From: Monosporascus cannonballus
Lineage: Eukaryota; Ascomycota; Sordariomycetes; Xylariales
Assembly (NCBI GenBank): GCA_004154925.1
Contig: QJNS01000225.1
Span: 62,001 to 126,000 of the forward strand
Direction: 5' to 3'
Length of the DNA: 64,000 nucleotides
The position numbers were made by a program, and so were the translations under genes. Below the pieces are notes generated by a model, which was not told the DNA's origin, did no database searches, and saw nothing but the letters and a program-made list of their open reading frames with translations. Within the stretch, counting starts at the first letter, position 1; every line of letters begins with the position of its first letter. This document shows, piece by piece, positions 39,620 to 52,593 of the stretch.

Positions 39620-41725
39620 ATGGCCCATGTGATCGTCGTCGGTGGTGGCTGTAGGTGTTCCCTTCTTTCGTTCCCCGCCTCCGTCCCTGCCACCGCAAAT
39701 GAGGCCGGTGGGTTTGCGACGACAATGATCTGACACCGTCCGTAGTATCCGGCCTTAGTGCCGCGCACACAATCTATCTTGCCGGTGGCAATGTAACAGT
39801 TCTTGACAAGCAAGGTACGCACAAATACAGCTCGAATTGGATTTCTTTAGAAGGCGGGAACTCATGCGCTCGGATTAGGTTTCTTCGGAGGCAACTCTAC
39901 GAAGGCCACGTCTGGTATCAACGGTGCCTTGACCCGGACGCAGGTCGAGCACGGCATTCAAGACAGCGTTAAGCAATTTTACGACGACACTCTGAAGTCC
40001 GCAAGAGACAAGGCTAGGCCAGACCTCATCAAGGTCCTCACATACAAATCCGCTGCCGCCGTCGAATGGCTGCAGGATGTATTCAACTTGGACTTGACGC
40101 TGGTATCGCGACTTGGGTATGCGCGCGCCATTTCTTACGGTAGACTTCGCTAGAGCGGTGATACTAATTATTGTGCAAACAGCGGTCACTCCCAGCCCCG
40201 GACGCACAGAGGCCACGACGCCAAGTTCCCCGGTATGGCTATTACATATGCTCTCATGCAACGGTTAGAAGAGCTCGCCGAGAACGAACCTCACAGAGTA
40301 ACGATCATCAAGAAGGCCCGCGTCACGGGCTTAAACAAGGAGGGCAACAAGGTTACTGGCGTCACATACGAGTCCAACGGCGAGACCAGTACGCTCGATG
40401 GCCCGGTCGTCTTGGCCACCGGTGGCTATGCCGCTGATTTCACCGAGAGCTCTTTGTTGAAGAAGTACCGGCCCGATACCTATGGCCTCGCCACCACCAA
40501 CGGCTCGCATGCCACCGGCGACGGCCAGAAGATGGTTGTGTCAATCGGCGGCAATGCAATCGATATGGACAAGGTCCAGGTCCACCCAACCGGTCTCGTC
40601 GATCCTAAGGACCCTGGATCCAAGTGGAAATTCTTGGCTGCCGAAGCTCTACGTGGTGAGGGCGGCATCCTACTCAACGCAGACGGCGACCGATTCTGTG
40701 ACGAGCTGGGTCATCGTGATTATGTTTCCGGTATGATGTGGAAGGAGAAGGACAAGGGCAAGTTCCCCATCCGCCTCATCTTAAACTCCAAGGCATCCAA
40801 CACCTTGGACTTCCATACTCGTCACTACTCCGGCCGTGGCCTGATGAGGAAGATGAGCGGCAAGCAGCTTGCTAAGGAGATTGGCTGCACCCCGGAGCAC
40901 CTGCAGAAGACCTTCGCCACGTACAATGCCATTGCTGAGGGCAAACAGAAGGACCCTTGGGGCAAGAAGTTCTTCCACAACATGCCCCTCGATGTCTCAG
41001 ACGATTTCCACGTCGCGCTGATGGAGCCGGTTCTTCACTTCACCATGGGTGGTATTGAGATCAACGACAGGGCCCAGGTCTTGAACCAGGAGAAGAAGCC
41101 CTTCGAAGGCTTATATGCTTGCGGAGAGTTGGCCGGCGGTGTCCACGGTGCCAACCGTCTTGGTGGCTCTTCCTTGCTGGGCTGTGTCGTCTACGGACGT
41201 GTTGCCGGCGACTCTGCCAGCAACTACCTCTTCCAACAAGCACTGTCAGGCAGCGCAGGAGCTGCCCAGCGCCTAGGACAAATCTCGCTACACATCGATC
41301 CCTCGCAGCCGGGTAAAGTTTCCGTCGAGTGGGGAAATGGCGCATCCTCGAGCACACCGACTGTTGGCCAGCAGACAAGCGCCACTGGTAGTACCCCTAC
41401 TGCGGTTGCCGGCAAGTCATCCCAGCCGGCCTCCAAGCCCCAAAGTGCAAAGAAATTCGAGATACCTGACAAGGAGTTCACCCTGGAAGAAGTCGCCAAG
41501 CACAACAAAAAAGAAGATCTGTGGGTGGTCGTCAAGGGTGTCGTGATGGACCTCTCGAACTGGTTAGAGGAGCACCCTGGTGGCCCTCAGGCCATCATGA
41601 ACTTCATGGGCCGGGACGCGACAGAGGAGTTCGAGATGCTGCACGATGACGAGGTCATCCCCAAGTACGCGCCGCAACAGGTCATAGGGCGCGTCAAGGG
41701 CCAGAAGGTCACGCTGGAGATCTAA
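39620..41725 (+). CDS. Soluble fumarate reductase (Osm1-type) fused to cytochrome b5 (4 exons)
   Basis: Exons 39,620-39,650, 39,746-39,814, 39,879-40,116 and 40,183-41,725 give 626 aa; all three introns have GT-AG ends and keep phase. The N-terminus is a Rossmann FAD site, HVIVVGGGLSGLSAAH, split by intron 1, followed by GGNSTKATSGINGA. The flavoprotein core shows HPTG, LRGEGGILLNADG, HFTMGG and GANRLGGSSLLG, hallmarks of FAD-dependent fumarate reductases that turn fumarate into succinate. A Ser/Thr/Pro/Ala-rich linker (about 490-545) leads to a C-terminal cytochrome b5 domain with heme ligands His577 (in EHPGG) and His600 (in MLHDDE), 23 residues apart as in b5. The b5 domain probably feeds electrons to the flavin. 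No clear N-terminal targeting signal precedes the FAD site, so a cytosolic location is likely. The frame is intact. Confidence 0.93.
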
Positions 41726-42557
41726 ACCTACCATTGTATTAGGGTTGTTTTAGGGCGCTGGTGTACAAAGTTCATTGCTTGCGATCGATGTCGCTTTCCA
41801 ACCCTGTTGTTACACTGGATATATAAGACGGAAAGCCCCTCGACTAAATGAGCTTCAGGCGCCTCTCTGCGTTGTATTGATAAGCATTGTGTGATTTTCT
41901 TTTGAATGCATCAAGCTCTCGGAATTTGAGCTGTTTAGACACTAGCAAATATCCTGAACTCATATCTCGCGCTTCCACCCTGTCTATGTATGTCAATATG
42001 TCTCCGGCCTTTCCCAACCGGGTGTGTGTAAAATCGATGCCGCGGAAAAGTAATGCTACTACTATCCTTCAGGCTTCTCGTATGACGAGCCATGCCAACG
42101 GAGGCATCAAGAACCCCGGGTCTCTTGCAAGCACATACGCCAGCTCAGGGAGTTGGCTACGCATACTATGCCTTCGATTGGACACGTTTCTGAGCGAATT
42201 CGTAGTGAGGACTTCTCATAAGGAGGCCGCCCCCACATCTAGGATAAGAACATTCTCTACACCATAGACTCAACGGATAGATAAATAGCCCAGATGGTGG
42301 AGAGAACTCTGCTGGTTTGCGGTGTTTGACTTGGCCGCATTATTCTATTTATTCCACCGCTCCCTTTTGGCTAGCATTAGTTCGCCCATTTAACGTTAGG
42401 TTCCGCCTGGCCCATCTCTATACACAGGCATGGGATCGCGTGTCGGGAGTAAGCATGCAGCCCCTTTTTGGATTCGTAGTCGACGGTTATGTTGCGCCCT
42501 CGGTATCCCGACGACCCCTCCACGCCCTATTTCCACCCGCCAGCTACAGCTAGCTAG
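41726..42557. other. Intergenic stretch between convergent genes
   Basis: About 830 bp between the fumarate reductase stop and the predicted end of the minus-strand gene. It holds both 3' regions and a short ORF (41,887-42,267, plus) of no recognisable kind. A (CTAG)n-like run lies at 42,548-42,561. Confidence 0.45.
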
Positions 42558-42959
42558 CTAGTACCCCAGTGAGAGCTTCACGATCTCGCGCCGTAGTTCC
42601 GCGTCCCTTGCACTGTCCTGCCGGTCTCGCTTCCGATGGGCGGCTCGTTCGTCAACCTGTGCCTATGTATATGCGTACACTTCGTAAGCGGCCGAGTGGA
42701 GAGAAAGTCCCTCTCGGAGAGAGGGGATACGGCCGCGGACTGGCAAAGAATACCACGGCCGGATGGATGAATGGATTGATGAATGAATGCTCACCGGTGT
42801 ATCCGCTGCCGCTGCCGCTGCTGGTTTCTCCGCTGCCGCCTGCCGTCGAGGTTGTTGCTGCTGGCTCACGACCGCGCTCGCATGTCCGTCGCCCCCGCCG
42901 CCGGGTCGCGGGAAGCTCCAGCTGAAACCCAGGAAGTCGCCAAAGATGTCATCCCTCAT
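42558..42959 (-). CDS. Predicted small two-exon protein of unknown function
   Basis: On the minus strand, exon 1 (42,959-42,795) starts with ATG in an AGAGACATG context and exon 2 (42,662-42,558) ends at a TAG. The intron (42,794-42,663, 132 bp) has GTGAGC and CATAG ends and is phase 0. The product would be 89 aa. Residues 1-20 contain DDIFGDFLGFSWSF, then a Gly-rich patch, a glutamine run (QQQQ), an alanine-rich stretch, and a highly charged helical tail from exon 2 (RAAHRKRDRQDSARDAELRR), ending in LSLGY. The join of two coding-looking pieces by good splice sites is the main evidence. No domain is recognised. The start was chosen as the first ATG of the open frame. It could also be the end piece of a longer gene or a chance model. 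Confidence 0.42.
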
Positions 42960-44116
42960 GTCTCTCTCGGCGCGCGCGCGTGGTTATAGACTCGGGAAGT
43001 CCAGGGATGGGCCGAGGTGTCGGGCGGCTCAAGTGCGATCCCCTCTCAGGAATCCCGCGTCGAGCTTGTGCGCCGGAGAGCTCGCGCTGTTCCATTTATT
43101 AGGTATGTGGTGGTCCGCCAGACATGCTGGTCATTCTCGCTCAGTACGGGCGCGCAGGCCGACGGGCGTTGGACTGGCTTTCGGTGTTGAACTCAACAAT
43201 GTCCCATCCAGCCATGATATGGGGGAGCTGCGGTCATCTGCCCGTAGCCATACCCTCCTCCCCCTGCTTACCCGCGTCGGCCATCCGACAGAGGGGTAGC
43301 CTATAGGTATTGGTGGGTTGACGGATGTGTTGGGGGAGGGCCGGGCCGCGGAGCGTTGAGCAAAAGCCCGTTGCGCCGCTAGAGGCTAATCTGATTTCTT
43401 TTTCCTCCTGCCCGCCCGATGATTAGGAGTCATCCTATCTGTAGACGTCCAGGTCCGTTAATCGATGCTGTTCGTTTCTCGACATATACCGTACATGTGC
43501 CCCATAAGGCCGCGGCGTTGCATTCGCTAACGTCCTCTACCTTGTCTACTACCTACGTCCACGTCGCATACCGCAGAGTCCGAACCCTTGGGACCATGCG
43601 ATGGGATTCTTAAGATGCAAAAGTGAGGGGAGCCAGATCAGTCGCCCGAACGCTGTTTTGATTCGATCTATGATTTGGATCACCGATGTCTATCGTACGA
43701 GGCAATACGGCAGTCTTTATCTCCGTTACGTACTAACCTTTCCCATGGCAGACTTTGGGATTCAGGAGCAGAACTGAAGATGGGTTTCCCACAGTGCCGT
43801 CCATGTGTGTATGGAGCTACGGAGGGGCGTTACCTGAGGTGAAGTAGGTTCCTGGGTCGAGAGAAGTAAGGCGAAGCGGCTGCTAGGCTGGGAATTCAGC
43901 CGCATTCGTCGCCTGGGCCGGGAGACCGGGTTACATAGGTAGGGTCCGCAGTTGGCATAGGCAGGCAGACAACAAATCTCTGAGCTTTCGTTGCTGCATT
44001 GTGGACTGTATGGCATCGGAAGTGCCTCCTGTAATGTGGTGGCTGAAATGTAAATGCCTTTCAAGCATTGGACAAGTTGTTGTTCTTCGAGATACTCTGC
44101 GAATTCATCTAGGTTA
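42960..44116. other. Gene-poor GC-normal stretch left of the second transposon island
   Basis: About 1.15 kb. The left part would be the promoter region of the small minus-strand gene. A minus-strand ORF of 141 codons begins inside the pogo inverted repeat at 44,187 and runs to 43,762. Part of it (SNLDEFAEYLEEQQLVQ) looks protein-like, but I know no homologue and its start lies in the transposon. Confidence 0.45.
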
Positions 44117-44162
44117 CTAGTGTGGGTGACCCACCTTTGGAGTGCACCCACCTTTGGAGAAC
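44117..44162 (+). repeat. Left terminal inverted repeat of P1
   Basis: It begins CTAGTGTGGGTGACC after a TA. It contains the unit ACCCACCTTTGGAG twice in direct orientation (about 44,129-44,142 and 44,147-44,160), likely transposase-binding subsites. Confidence 0.9.
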
Positions 44163-44983
44163 ACTCCCTGACCCCCAACAACACCACCCATGCATAAATT
44201 TACACACAAAACGCCATATAAAACAATGTAATTAAATGTTATTAAGGGTCGCGCATATGCTCTAATACAGTAGGCGCACTCTCCAATAGATCCTGCTTTT
44301 TTAACGCCATTTAAGCCTTGTGATTCTTTACCAGTTTCGCCTGCTATTGCTTAGCTTCCCTTTGGGCCCGGTAGATATCTTCAATATTAGCGTATGACTC
44401 GCCCGGCGAAGGCTTAACCTTCTTTTTCGCTACTGGCTTTAGTGATTCGTTTTCGTTACGGAGGAGCTGATTTTCGAGCTGCAAAGCGGTAATAACTTTA
44501 ATGCTTTAATCTAGCGCTTTACCTGCCTTCCTTACGAACGCCCGATAATCGCGTTTCGTACCGACGTCTTTAAATACGAAATATTTAGACTGCTTCTTTA
44601 AATCCTAGCTTTTTTTGGGTATAAAAAACGTTATTCCTTCGGGTGGCTGATGAAAGTTTTTTTCCATCGAAGTAACTGGCCTAGGAATATCTAGTTCCGG
44701 ATGGACCACCCTAAGGTTCTTGATAATTTTATTTACATTTAACGGCTAAACCCTTACGTAACGGAAGCCGTTGTAAATATTTTTCTATGTAATAGCTTTA
44801 TTACGTACGTAAGCGTACGTTTCGATAAAACGCTGCTTTATCCGGGGCGCGGAAATATCGTAACTTTGCCACCTTTTCGTCCTTTGATAATATGCTATCT
44901 TTAACGGGGAGAAAACACTTATATCTAAAGGTTATGATACGTAAATGGAATACGGCGGCAGGTAAATCAATATTACGTTATTA

Positions 44984-45189
44984 TGTAAGATAATGGATAG
45001 CTATGAGCTGGGTGAGGTGATCTTCGACCAGTCGTATAGCAGATTCCAAGAAGTAAATGTATTAGGTTACTTCCATCTGGCGTTTCCCATTAGCTGCCAG
45101 ATGGTAGATTTATATTAGTAAATAAGTCGGTAACTGATCGGTAGCTGGTCGGTTATTAGCTTTATTTTCATAAGGGCTATATTTTTATA
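44984..45189 (-). repeat. 3' LTR of Gypsy D
   Basis: The 206-bp repeat equals the right copy in length. Its first half (44,984 to about 45,060) keeps more G/C than the right copy. Its second half has lost more. Confidence 0.9.
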
Positions 45190-48100
45190 ATTATTTTTTC
45201 TTTTTAATTTATTAATTCTTAATAGCAGTATTATTAATTTGATATAACGTATTTCGCAAATCTGGTTACGTATGCTTACCGATAATTTACCGTTATGTTA
45301 TAAGTAATTGCCATAGTAATTAATATATATTATGTTGTATAATTAATTATGTTTCGCTTAATTTCTTATTTTATTTCGTTTTTAACCCCATTTTGTTTAC
45401 TTTTTTTTTCTTTTCGCGCTTATATTTCTATTTCTTTTACATACGCGTTCCGTTCGGTTTCCCTTTTTTTTAATTCTTATTTTGCCTTTTCCGTTTATTC
45501 TGCGTATTATTTCCGTTTGCTATATTTTTTTTCGTAAAAAGTTCCAAAAAAAGTAATATTTTAATATTAAAGAGAACTGGGATTTTTTTTAACGTTATCC
45601 TTTTAATGCCGATAATAAAATAAATATTAATTGTATTATGGGCGGTAATAAGCCGTATTATATTTACGTAATATAACGTTATTTCGATTACCGTATAATT
45701 TATATTTAAGTTCTGGACGTTTTAAATTACGTCGTAACTAATTATTATTATAAGATTTTTCGCGCGGTAAATAATTATTTTTAATATTATTAATATCGTT
45801 ATTTAATTTTCGTTTAAATTTTGATTATTTTTAAAAGTGCTGCCTAAACGGTTTTTTAGTTCGGTATTAATAATTAGGAGTTAATCGACGAATTCGAAAA
45901 GGCTTATATTACGGATATTTAATACGAACGTTCCGACGTAATTATAATTGGTTATCGATTAAATATTTTTCGTAAAATTAAATTTGCTTTTAATGCGGTT
46001 ATTATTAAAAAATATTATTTCCTTAATATAATTAAGGTCGATTTCCGATTGTCCGTTATAATTGCGGAAATTTAATTTTAATATTATTTTATAAGTTTAT
46101 AAATTTAGATTTTTTTTATAAGTATTACGGTTTTTTTTATTATTCCGCAATTAATTTCTAATTAAGCGTAATTTTAAAATACCTTTATAAATAAAACGAT
46201 TTTTGAAAGCCGTTATACCGTTATGTTTTTTATTTATGAATATTTTCCGCCCGTTTTCCGACGCCTTAACGAAATTTAGATATTTATTAAGAACTATAAT
46301 TAAAAAACGGTTTTACCCGGTAAGGCTATTATTAAACCCAAGTATGTTAAATGTTTTATGGCGCCTTATTTCCGATTAATAACAAATTATATTCCGGTTA
46401 TTTGGGCCCTGTTTTTCGTAAGGAATAAAACGTTCCTGAATTTTTTCCGGGTTTTACGCCTAATAAATTTAATAAACGTATTTATTTTTTACCGTTATAT
46501 ATTTTCCGATTATTTTCCGATATTTCTGTATTAATTTTTTTAATACGTTTATTAAGGGCTAATTAACGTAAAGCTTAATAATTAAATGCGAAATTCTATT
46601 TTCGAAATAAAAATTTAATTTTTTTTATATTGCTTATAAGTTTCCGATCGGTATATAATAAGGTAATTATTTGCTAAAAGGTTAAAAGTAATTATATAAC
46701 TAAATAATGTTTTAATATTAATATTTTAATTTTATTAAGAATTATTTTTTGTAATTTTTATAATTATTAGGCGATTAATTTCCGATCGGGCTATTATTAT
46801 TTTACGGGTTTTGGGTCGTTTTATTTCTTATATATGTATTTATTTTTTTCGTAACGTTATAATATTTTAAACGTATATTTAAAATATTTTCGGGGCTTTT
46901 ACGTATTATATTTAGCGGGCCAACCTTTTTATTTAATTAGATATTTACGTTATCTCTGGTTATTTCGGTAACGGACGATATCTTTTATTACTTATTTTTC
47001 TTATTTTTTTATCAGATTTGGTAATATTATTTAAACGTTACCCGATTCCCGGTTATATTACGGTTTTAGTAAAGATATTAAGAATATATTATATATCCGT
47101 TAATATTTAATAAAAAAAATTACTTTATACGTTTAAAAACTTATTTATTTTTTAATCGTAATCCGGATATAAATAAATATAAATTTTTTATTTTTAAACT
47201 TAAAATTTTTGGTCGATAAATTTACCTATTATTTTAATTGGAATTTTATAGGCGTATGGCGTTAATTATAATATTTCTTTTGGGTTATTGCTATTTTCTT
47301 TTAATATTTGTATATTATTCGACAAATAATCGCCATTTTTTCGAAACGCTTTTTAATATTTTATATTTATTCTTTAAACCTTTATAAAAAGTATTTTATT
47401 ATTTTTAAATAATATTTATATAAGATTTTAAACGGAAAGAAACCGGTAAACGCGTTCCGCGTATTATTATATATGAATTCCGTATTTTATAATAATCTTA
47501 TTTAATTATTTTAATATTTATTAACGTAATTACGAAAATAATGTTTTAAAACCTGATAAATACGTTCCGTTTATTTATCGGTTTATAAATAATAAGCGGT
47601 CGATATTTACTGTTTTATTTTTCGCTTTTTGTAAAATTCCGCCCAAAATTAATTCGTTAACAGTTTATTTTTATCGTTAATAATTCCGGTTAACGTACCG
47701 AATTTGTATTTAACTTTATCGTAAAGCAGTTAGGCTAATTCGGCTGTAATTAAGGTTTTAACCGTAAGGATAAATAATTTTAATTTCGTAAAGCGGTCGA
47801 CGATCACCAGGATTACGTCGTATTTTAACCCGTTTAAACTTAGGTTTTTAAAAAATCCCGTAATAAAATTTAACGAGATTTATTAAAAAAAATATTTAAA
47901 TAATAATAAGGGCTGTAATTATTTATATAGTTTATAACGTGGTTTTATTATACCCTAATAATTCGGATATTATTTAATATATTTTCGGATATCGTTCGTC
48001 ATATTTTTTAATAAAACTTTTTGGTTATTAATTTTAACGTATAAACATATTTTATATGTTTTACCTTTAGATTATTATGATATTAATTAATTAATTATTT

Positions 48101-51100
48101 CCGTAAAGTATTTTGTAATAAAATTACGAATTTATCCCGATAATATAAAACTTTATTTAAGTTTAAGAAATATCCTTTTTTTTATTTCGGCTTAACGTCC
48201 AATTATTCGTACTAACTTTATAATATTTAAGTTTTTAATTTATAATTTTCGAACCTAATTGTAAAATTGTTAAAAATTTTTCAGCTAAAATGCCGTTTCG
48301 TTTTTAAATAACTTTTTTACTAAAGGACGTAAAACGTACTAATTATAAATAATAACCTTAGCGCTAGTTTTTTTTTTAGATTTTTTAAAATTCGATCGTA
48401 ATATAATTATAATTTGCGATTACCGTTATTTAACCGTTAATCGTATTATTATTATAATTCACGCTTATATTATTATTCGTAAATAATAAATTCGGCAAAT
48501 ATATAATTTTTTTACTTTACTTTTTTTTTCGAAAGCTTTTTACGATCGTATAATAAAGGTTTTCCGTTTTTTTTACGCGGATAATAGCTACTTGAATTTC
48601 CGTTACTTAAAATTTATCTGAAAATTTTATAACGAACGAATTTTGCGTTATTTTTATAAGGCTTTTTACTTCTTTATAATACTTTAGGTCGCGCTATATA
48701 TTTACAACCGTTTTCCGTACGTTTTCCGGCATATTATTCGTAAATCTGATTTTTTTGAATAACGTAAGAATTACGTTTTTATATACGATTTCTCTTAACA
48801 TACAATCCGGGCGTTTAAATAACTCATCCGCCGGGTTGGCGGCGCCCGGTTAGTATTAGATTTTAAAATTAAATTACGTAAGACGGTAAATTTATTAGGC
48901 TAATTTTCCCTTAAGGTTACGCGCCGGCGCCTTTATTATATTTTTAGCGCCATATAATCGATAAATATTAAGAAATATTTTTTCGTACTTTTAAAATATT
49001 ACCGTTAATATTTTAAATTTTTTATGATCGCTAATAATTCTTATTGCCTTATAATTTACCGTTTTTCGGTTAAATTTAGTTTTTATAATTAATATGCAAT
49101 TAGGCGTTAATACTTTTCGTATTTTTATAAGAATATCTTTAATATAGCTTTTACCGAAATATTTATTTTAATCCTGATATTTTTGGCATTATTTTAATAT
49201 CGGAGAATAATCGCCGATTAAAAAATATTTTTTAAATTTCGGAATATTTTTTTAACCTTTTCGAGCTATTGGAATTTTTTTTTTTTTACCTTATACCTCT
49301 TTTAAAAACCTAGTAATAGGTTCGGTAATATGCAAATAATAGGCGATAAATTTCCGATAAAAATTTACGAATTCTAGAAATATTTAAATATTATAAATTA
49401 ATTTTGGTTTTGGCTATATTTTAATAATATTAACCTATCGGCGGTCCATTTTTAAACCGTTAATATTAATTATAAATCTTAAAATTTTTTTTAAAAAAAT
49501 TCGTATTTGGACGTTTTGATAAATAATTGATATTATAATAGCCGTTCGTAAATTAATTGAAAATATTTTGTATATTTCTTTTTATTATTTAAATAAATAA
49601 TTATATTATTTAAATATATTACGTATATATAGTTAATTAATTTAATTAATACTTTATGTATATAAGCTTAAAACGTAATTAACGCGTTAATAAAATTAAA
49701 TAATATAAGTATATATTCGAATTACCCGTATTACGTTCGGAAAACGGTTTTTTATTAATCGTTTTTTTTAATTTTGATACGGTAATAAATATTTTTAAAA
49801 TTAATTTTTGAAAATATTTTAATTAATTTTAAGTAATTTATTATTTTTAAGATTAAAAATAAAAAATATCGGTTTTTTATCGTTACCCGATTTAGCTTTT
49901 TATAATTGACGTATAATCGGAAATTATCGTTTTTTTAGGTATAAATAATATTAGTACCCTTACGTCCGTTTTCGAATAATATATTTGGCTTGTTTTTAAG
50001 TTTTTTCGGATATATTTTTTAAATAATTTTTTTGGATTTCCGAAATACGGTAAATTGGGCCGAATAAGGGCGTTTTCTTTGAGATTAGATTTATTGCATA
50101 TTTTGTCCCTGATAATTGAAATATTTTTTTACTGCTTTTTCGGAATATATTTGCCGGAAATTTTCTAAGTATACAAAAAAATCGATTATTTCTTATTTTT
50201 ATTATTCCCTAAATTCCGAGATATTTAACTTTTTAATTAGGTTTATTAGATTAACGGTATAAATTTGTTTACCGGAAAGTATTAAGTTTATAATTTTTTA
50301 TTTATTAACTTTTTATAATAGTCCGTATAATTATTAACATATAATTATATTTAATAAAATCTTTAATTTATTTATTTCGGGTTTAAATAATAAGAAATCG
50401 GGCGTTTTCTAATTACGGTATATTACAAAGTAAATTTGCTTAAATTTTCGTTTATTTCCGTTATTATTTATTATATTAACAGAAATTTCGTAAGCTTTAT
50501 AATATTTAATATACGTATTGTTAACGCCGATAAAACCCGGAATATTTACGGAAATTAATTAGAAATTAAGTTTTCTTATTAATTTTTTGCTTATAATATT
50601 TATTTATGTTCCGGTATTTATGTTTATTTATACTATTACGTTCTTTGTATTTTTTTGATAAATGCCCTTTTTTTAAAAAACGGTTTTATTCCAACCGTTC
50701 TATAATTATTAGCCAAAGTGGATTAGACATATATATTTATTCTGGCTCCTTTTTTGGGTTTACGTCTGGGGATTAATTTAATTTATCGTTATATACTATA
50801 ACGTTTTATACGGCTTTCGGAAATCGGTTTCCGTATGGCCGAGATAATAAGGTTTTCGTATTTTTTTTAATTTGTAATTTACGTTTTTGTAACTTAGTTT
50901 TTTATAATTATAATATTTAAATAGGCCTTTATAAAAATTAAGGGTATTAAGTCGTACGGATTTATTCCGATCGGAATTAAATCGGCGATTATTTGCTTTT
51001 TGATTATAAAAATGCTTACGGTTTTTATTGTTTTTATACGGCGTTTTTAATTTGCTTTAGGAATTTTTTTTTCCGAAAGCGTTAAAATAAGATTATTTAT

Positions 51101-52080
51101 CCTTATTAATATTTTTAGTAAAAGATAATCGGTTTTTTTTCGCTTTTTTTAAACGTTTTAATAACGTTTTACTTTATTTATTATATTATTAATTTATTTT
51201 AATTTAACAGTTTTTCGTAATAAGATATTTTATAACCTTAATATTAATTTATAAAAGTAATTAAAAATAAAATATTTATTATTTCGATTATTTTTTGCGT
51301 TAAAAGTATTTATAAACTTTATTTTATAAATTAAAAGCTTTTATTTAATATAAAAGTTTAACGGCGATTAATCGAATTATTATCGTAATTCTATAAATTA
51401 TTTTTTATATTCCTTATTAAGAAAATTAGGATTTACGTAATTTTTCTTAATGAAAATTTATAAGTTTTTTATTTTTATTTTTTTAATTAAAGTAATTAAG
51501 CGTAATGCGGTATAATTATTAAACGTTTATAATAAGAATATTTATATGGTTTATAGCTTATTAAATATAAATAAAAGCATTTCGCCTTAGCTTTTTGACG
51601 TAAATTTCCGTAATAACTTTTATTTAATTTTTTTTAATTAATACGCGTTCGGAAAATTTCGGACAATTATAATACGGTATTTATTTATTGTTTTTGGGCT
51701 TCTGCGACGATATCGTAATTAACTTATAAAGTTTTATTTTTTTAATTTATGTTATTATTTATTATTCGGTTAATTATCGAAATAATTCCGAATATTATTT
51801 GTTTTGTAAACGAATAATTTTTAAAATTTGGTTATTATTAAAGGGTTTAATCTTTTTTTGTTTTGAATTCCGAAACGCGTTTGTTATGTTACATTTATTT
51901 TTTAACCGTTTAATTAACGGTTATCGGGATATATCCTTATTATATATATAAGGTAATTCGGAATCCCGGAAATTATAGTTTTTTATTTGTTAAGGTTCCG
52001 TTATAAGCTTTTTCGCCTATTTCCGTACCGTGATCGATCGTTTGTCGGTTGAGTTCCGATCGGCGGTTTTTTTGACTGGT
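45190..52080 (-). pseudogene. Gag-pol relic of Gypsy D
   Basis: On the minus strand the integrase core (DVILVIVDRF) lies at about 47,829-47,799, followed by GTLTGIINDKNKL (expected SDRD) at about 47,705-47,660 and a TDK*TERIYQ piece. The reverse transcriptase motif survives as VIYLNNIIIYL with YLNN at 49,616-49,605: both catalytic Asp are now Asn. Gag would lie between about 50,600 and 52,000 but is too altered to read. Every frame is closed by stops. One plus-strand ORF (45,349-45,537) is low-complexity and is not taken as a gene. Confidence 0.82.
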
Positions 52081-52128
52081 AATTTAGGTTCGTTTTGCAG
52101 TCGGCGAGCTCTGCTTCTAGTAGTTATC

Positions 52129-52559
52129 TGTTACGTTCAGAAGGGACTCCACTAGGCCCAAAGGAGGCCCAGGAAGTTGGAGACGCTCGGGATCTCCACC
52201 TTCCATCGGATAAACCTCGGGTCTCTGTCAATCTCCAGAGACACCAGGAGACTCGTGGACGACAGACACCATGGTCTCTCGAGATCCCCAGAGACCATGA
52301 GAGATATGAAGGATAAGAAGGATATATAAGGTTTGGGTCTCCTGTGTAGATAGCCACCTACTTAGTTTTTCGTTCCTTAACTATCAATCTAAGCTCTTAG
52401 CCAGAGGCAACTGTACCGTTCTCTGATTGAGAGAGGAGTACCTTGAAATCTCCTTAACGAACACACTAAATCATTCTTCGCCCTATTGTTACCTGCAAAT
52501 CAAGACCCTTTTCGGATACTGCTCATACCTCCAGGTGGATGTATGACAGGTTCGTTACA
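52129..52559 (+). repeat. Solo LTR related to family A, inserted in Gypsy D, not RIPed
   Basis: The 431-bp unit begins TGTTACG, ends GTTACA and is flanked by a perfect duplication TTATC (52,124-52,128 and 52,560-52,564). Downstream of its TATA-like box (52,322-52,329) it matches the family A LTRs; upstream it does not. The U3 carries GGTCTC/GAGACC motifs, including 7-bp inverted arms at 52,273-52,279 and 52,290-52,296. Base composition is normal, so it probably arrived after the RIP of element D, or was too short to be recognised. Confidence 0.9.
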
Positions 52560-52593
52560 TTATCGCGTTATCCTTTATGGCAGATAGAAAAAT

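Noticed and set aside
42763..42794. Tandem ATGAATGG-type repeat as a regulatory array
   Set aside because: Short and imperfect, and it falls inside the predicted intron of the small gene; probably a simple repeat.
43762..44187. 141-codon minus-strand ORF
   Set aside because: It starts inside the inverted repeat of P1 and has no recognisable homology; a host gene fragment remains possible but is not supported.
45349..45537. 62-codon Phe/Ser/Tyr-rich ORF
   Set aside because: It is the antisense of the AT-rich 3' part of Gypsy D, with low-complexity composition.
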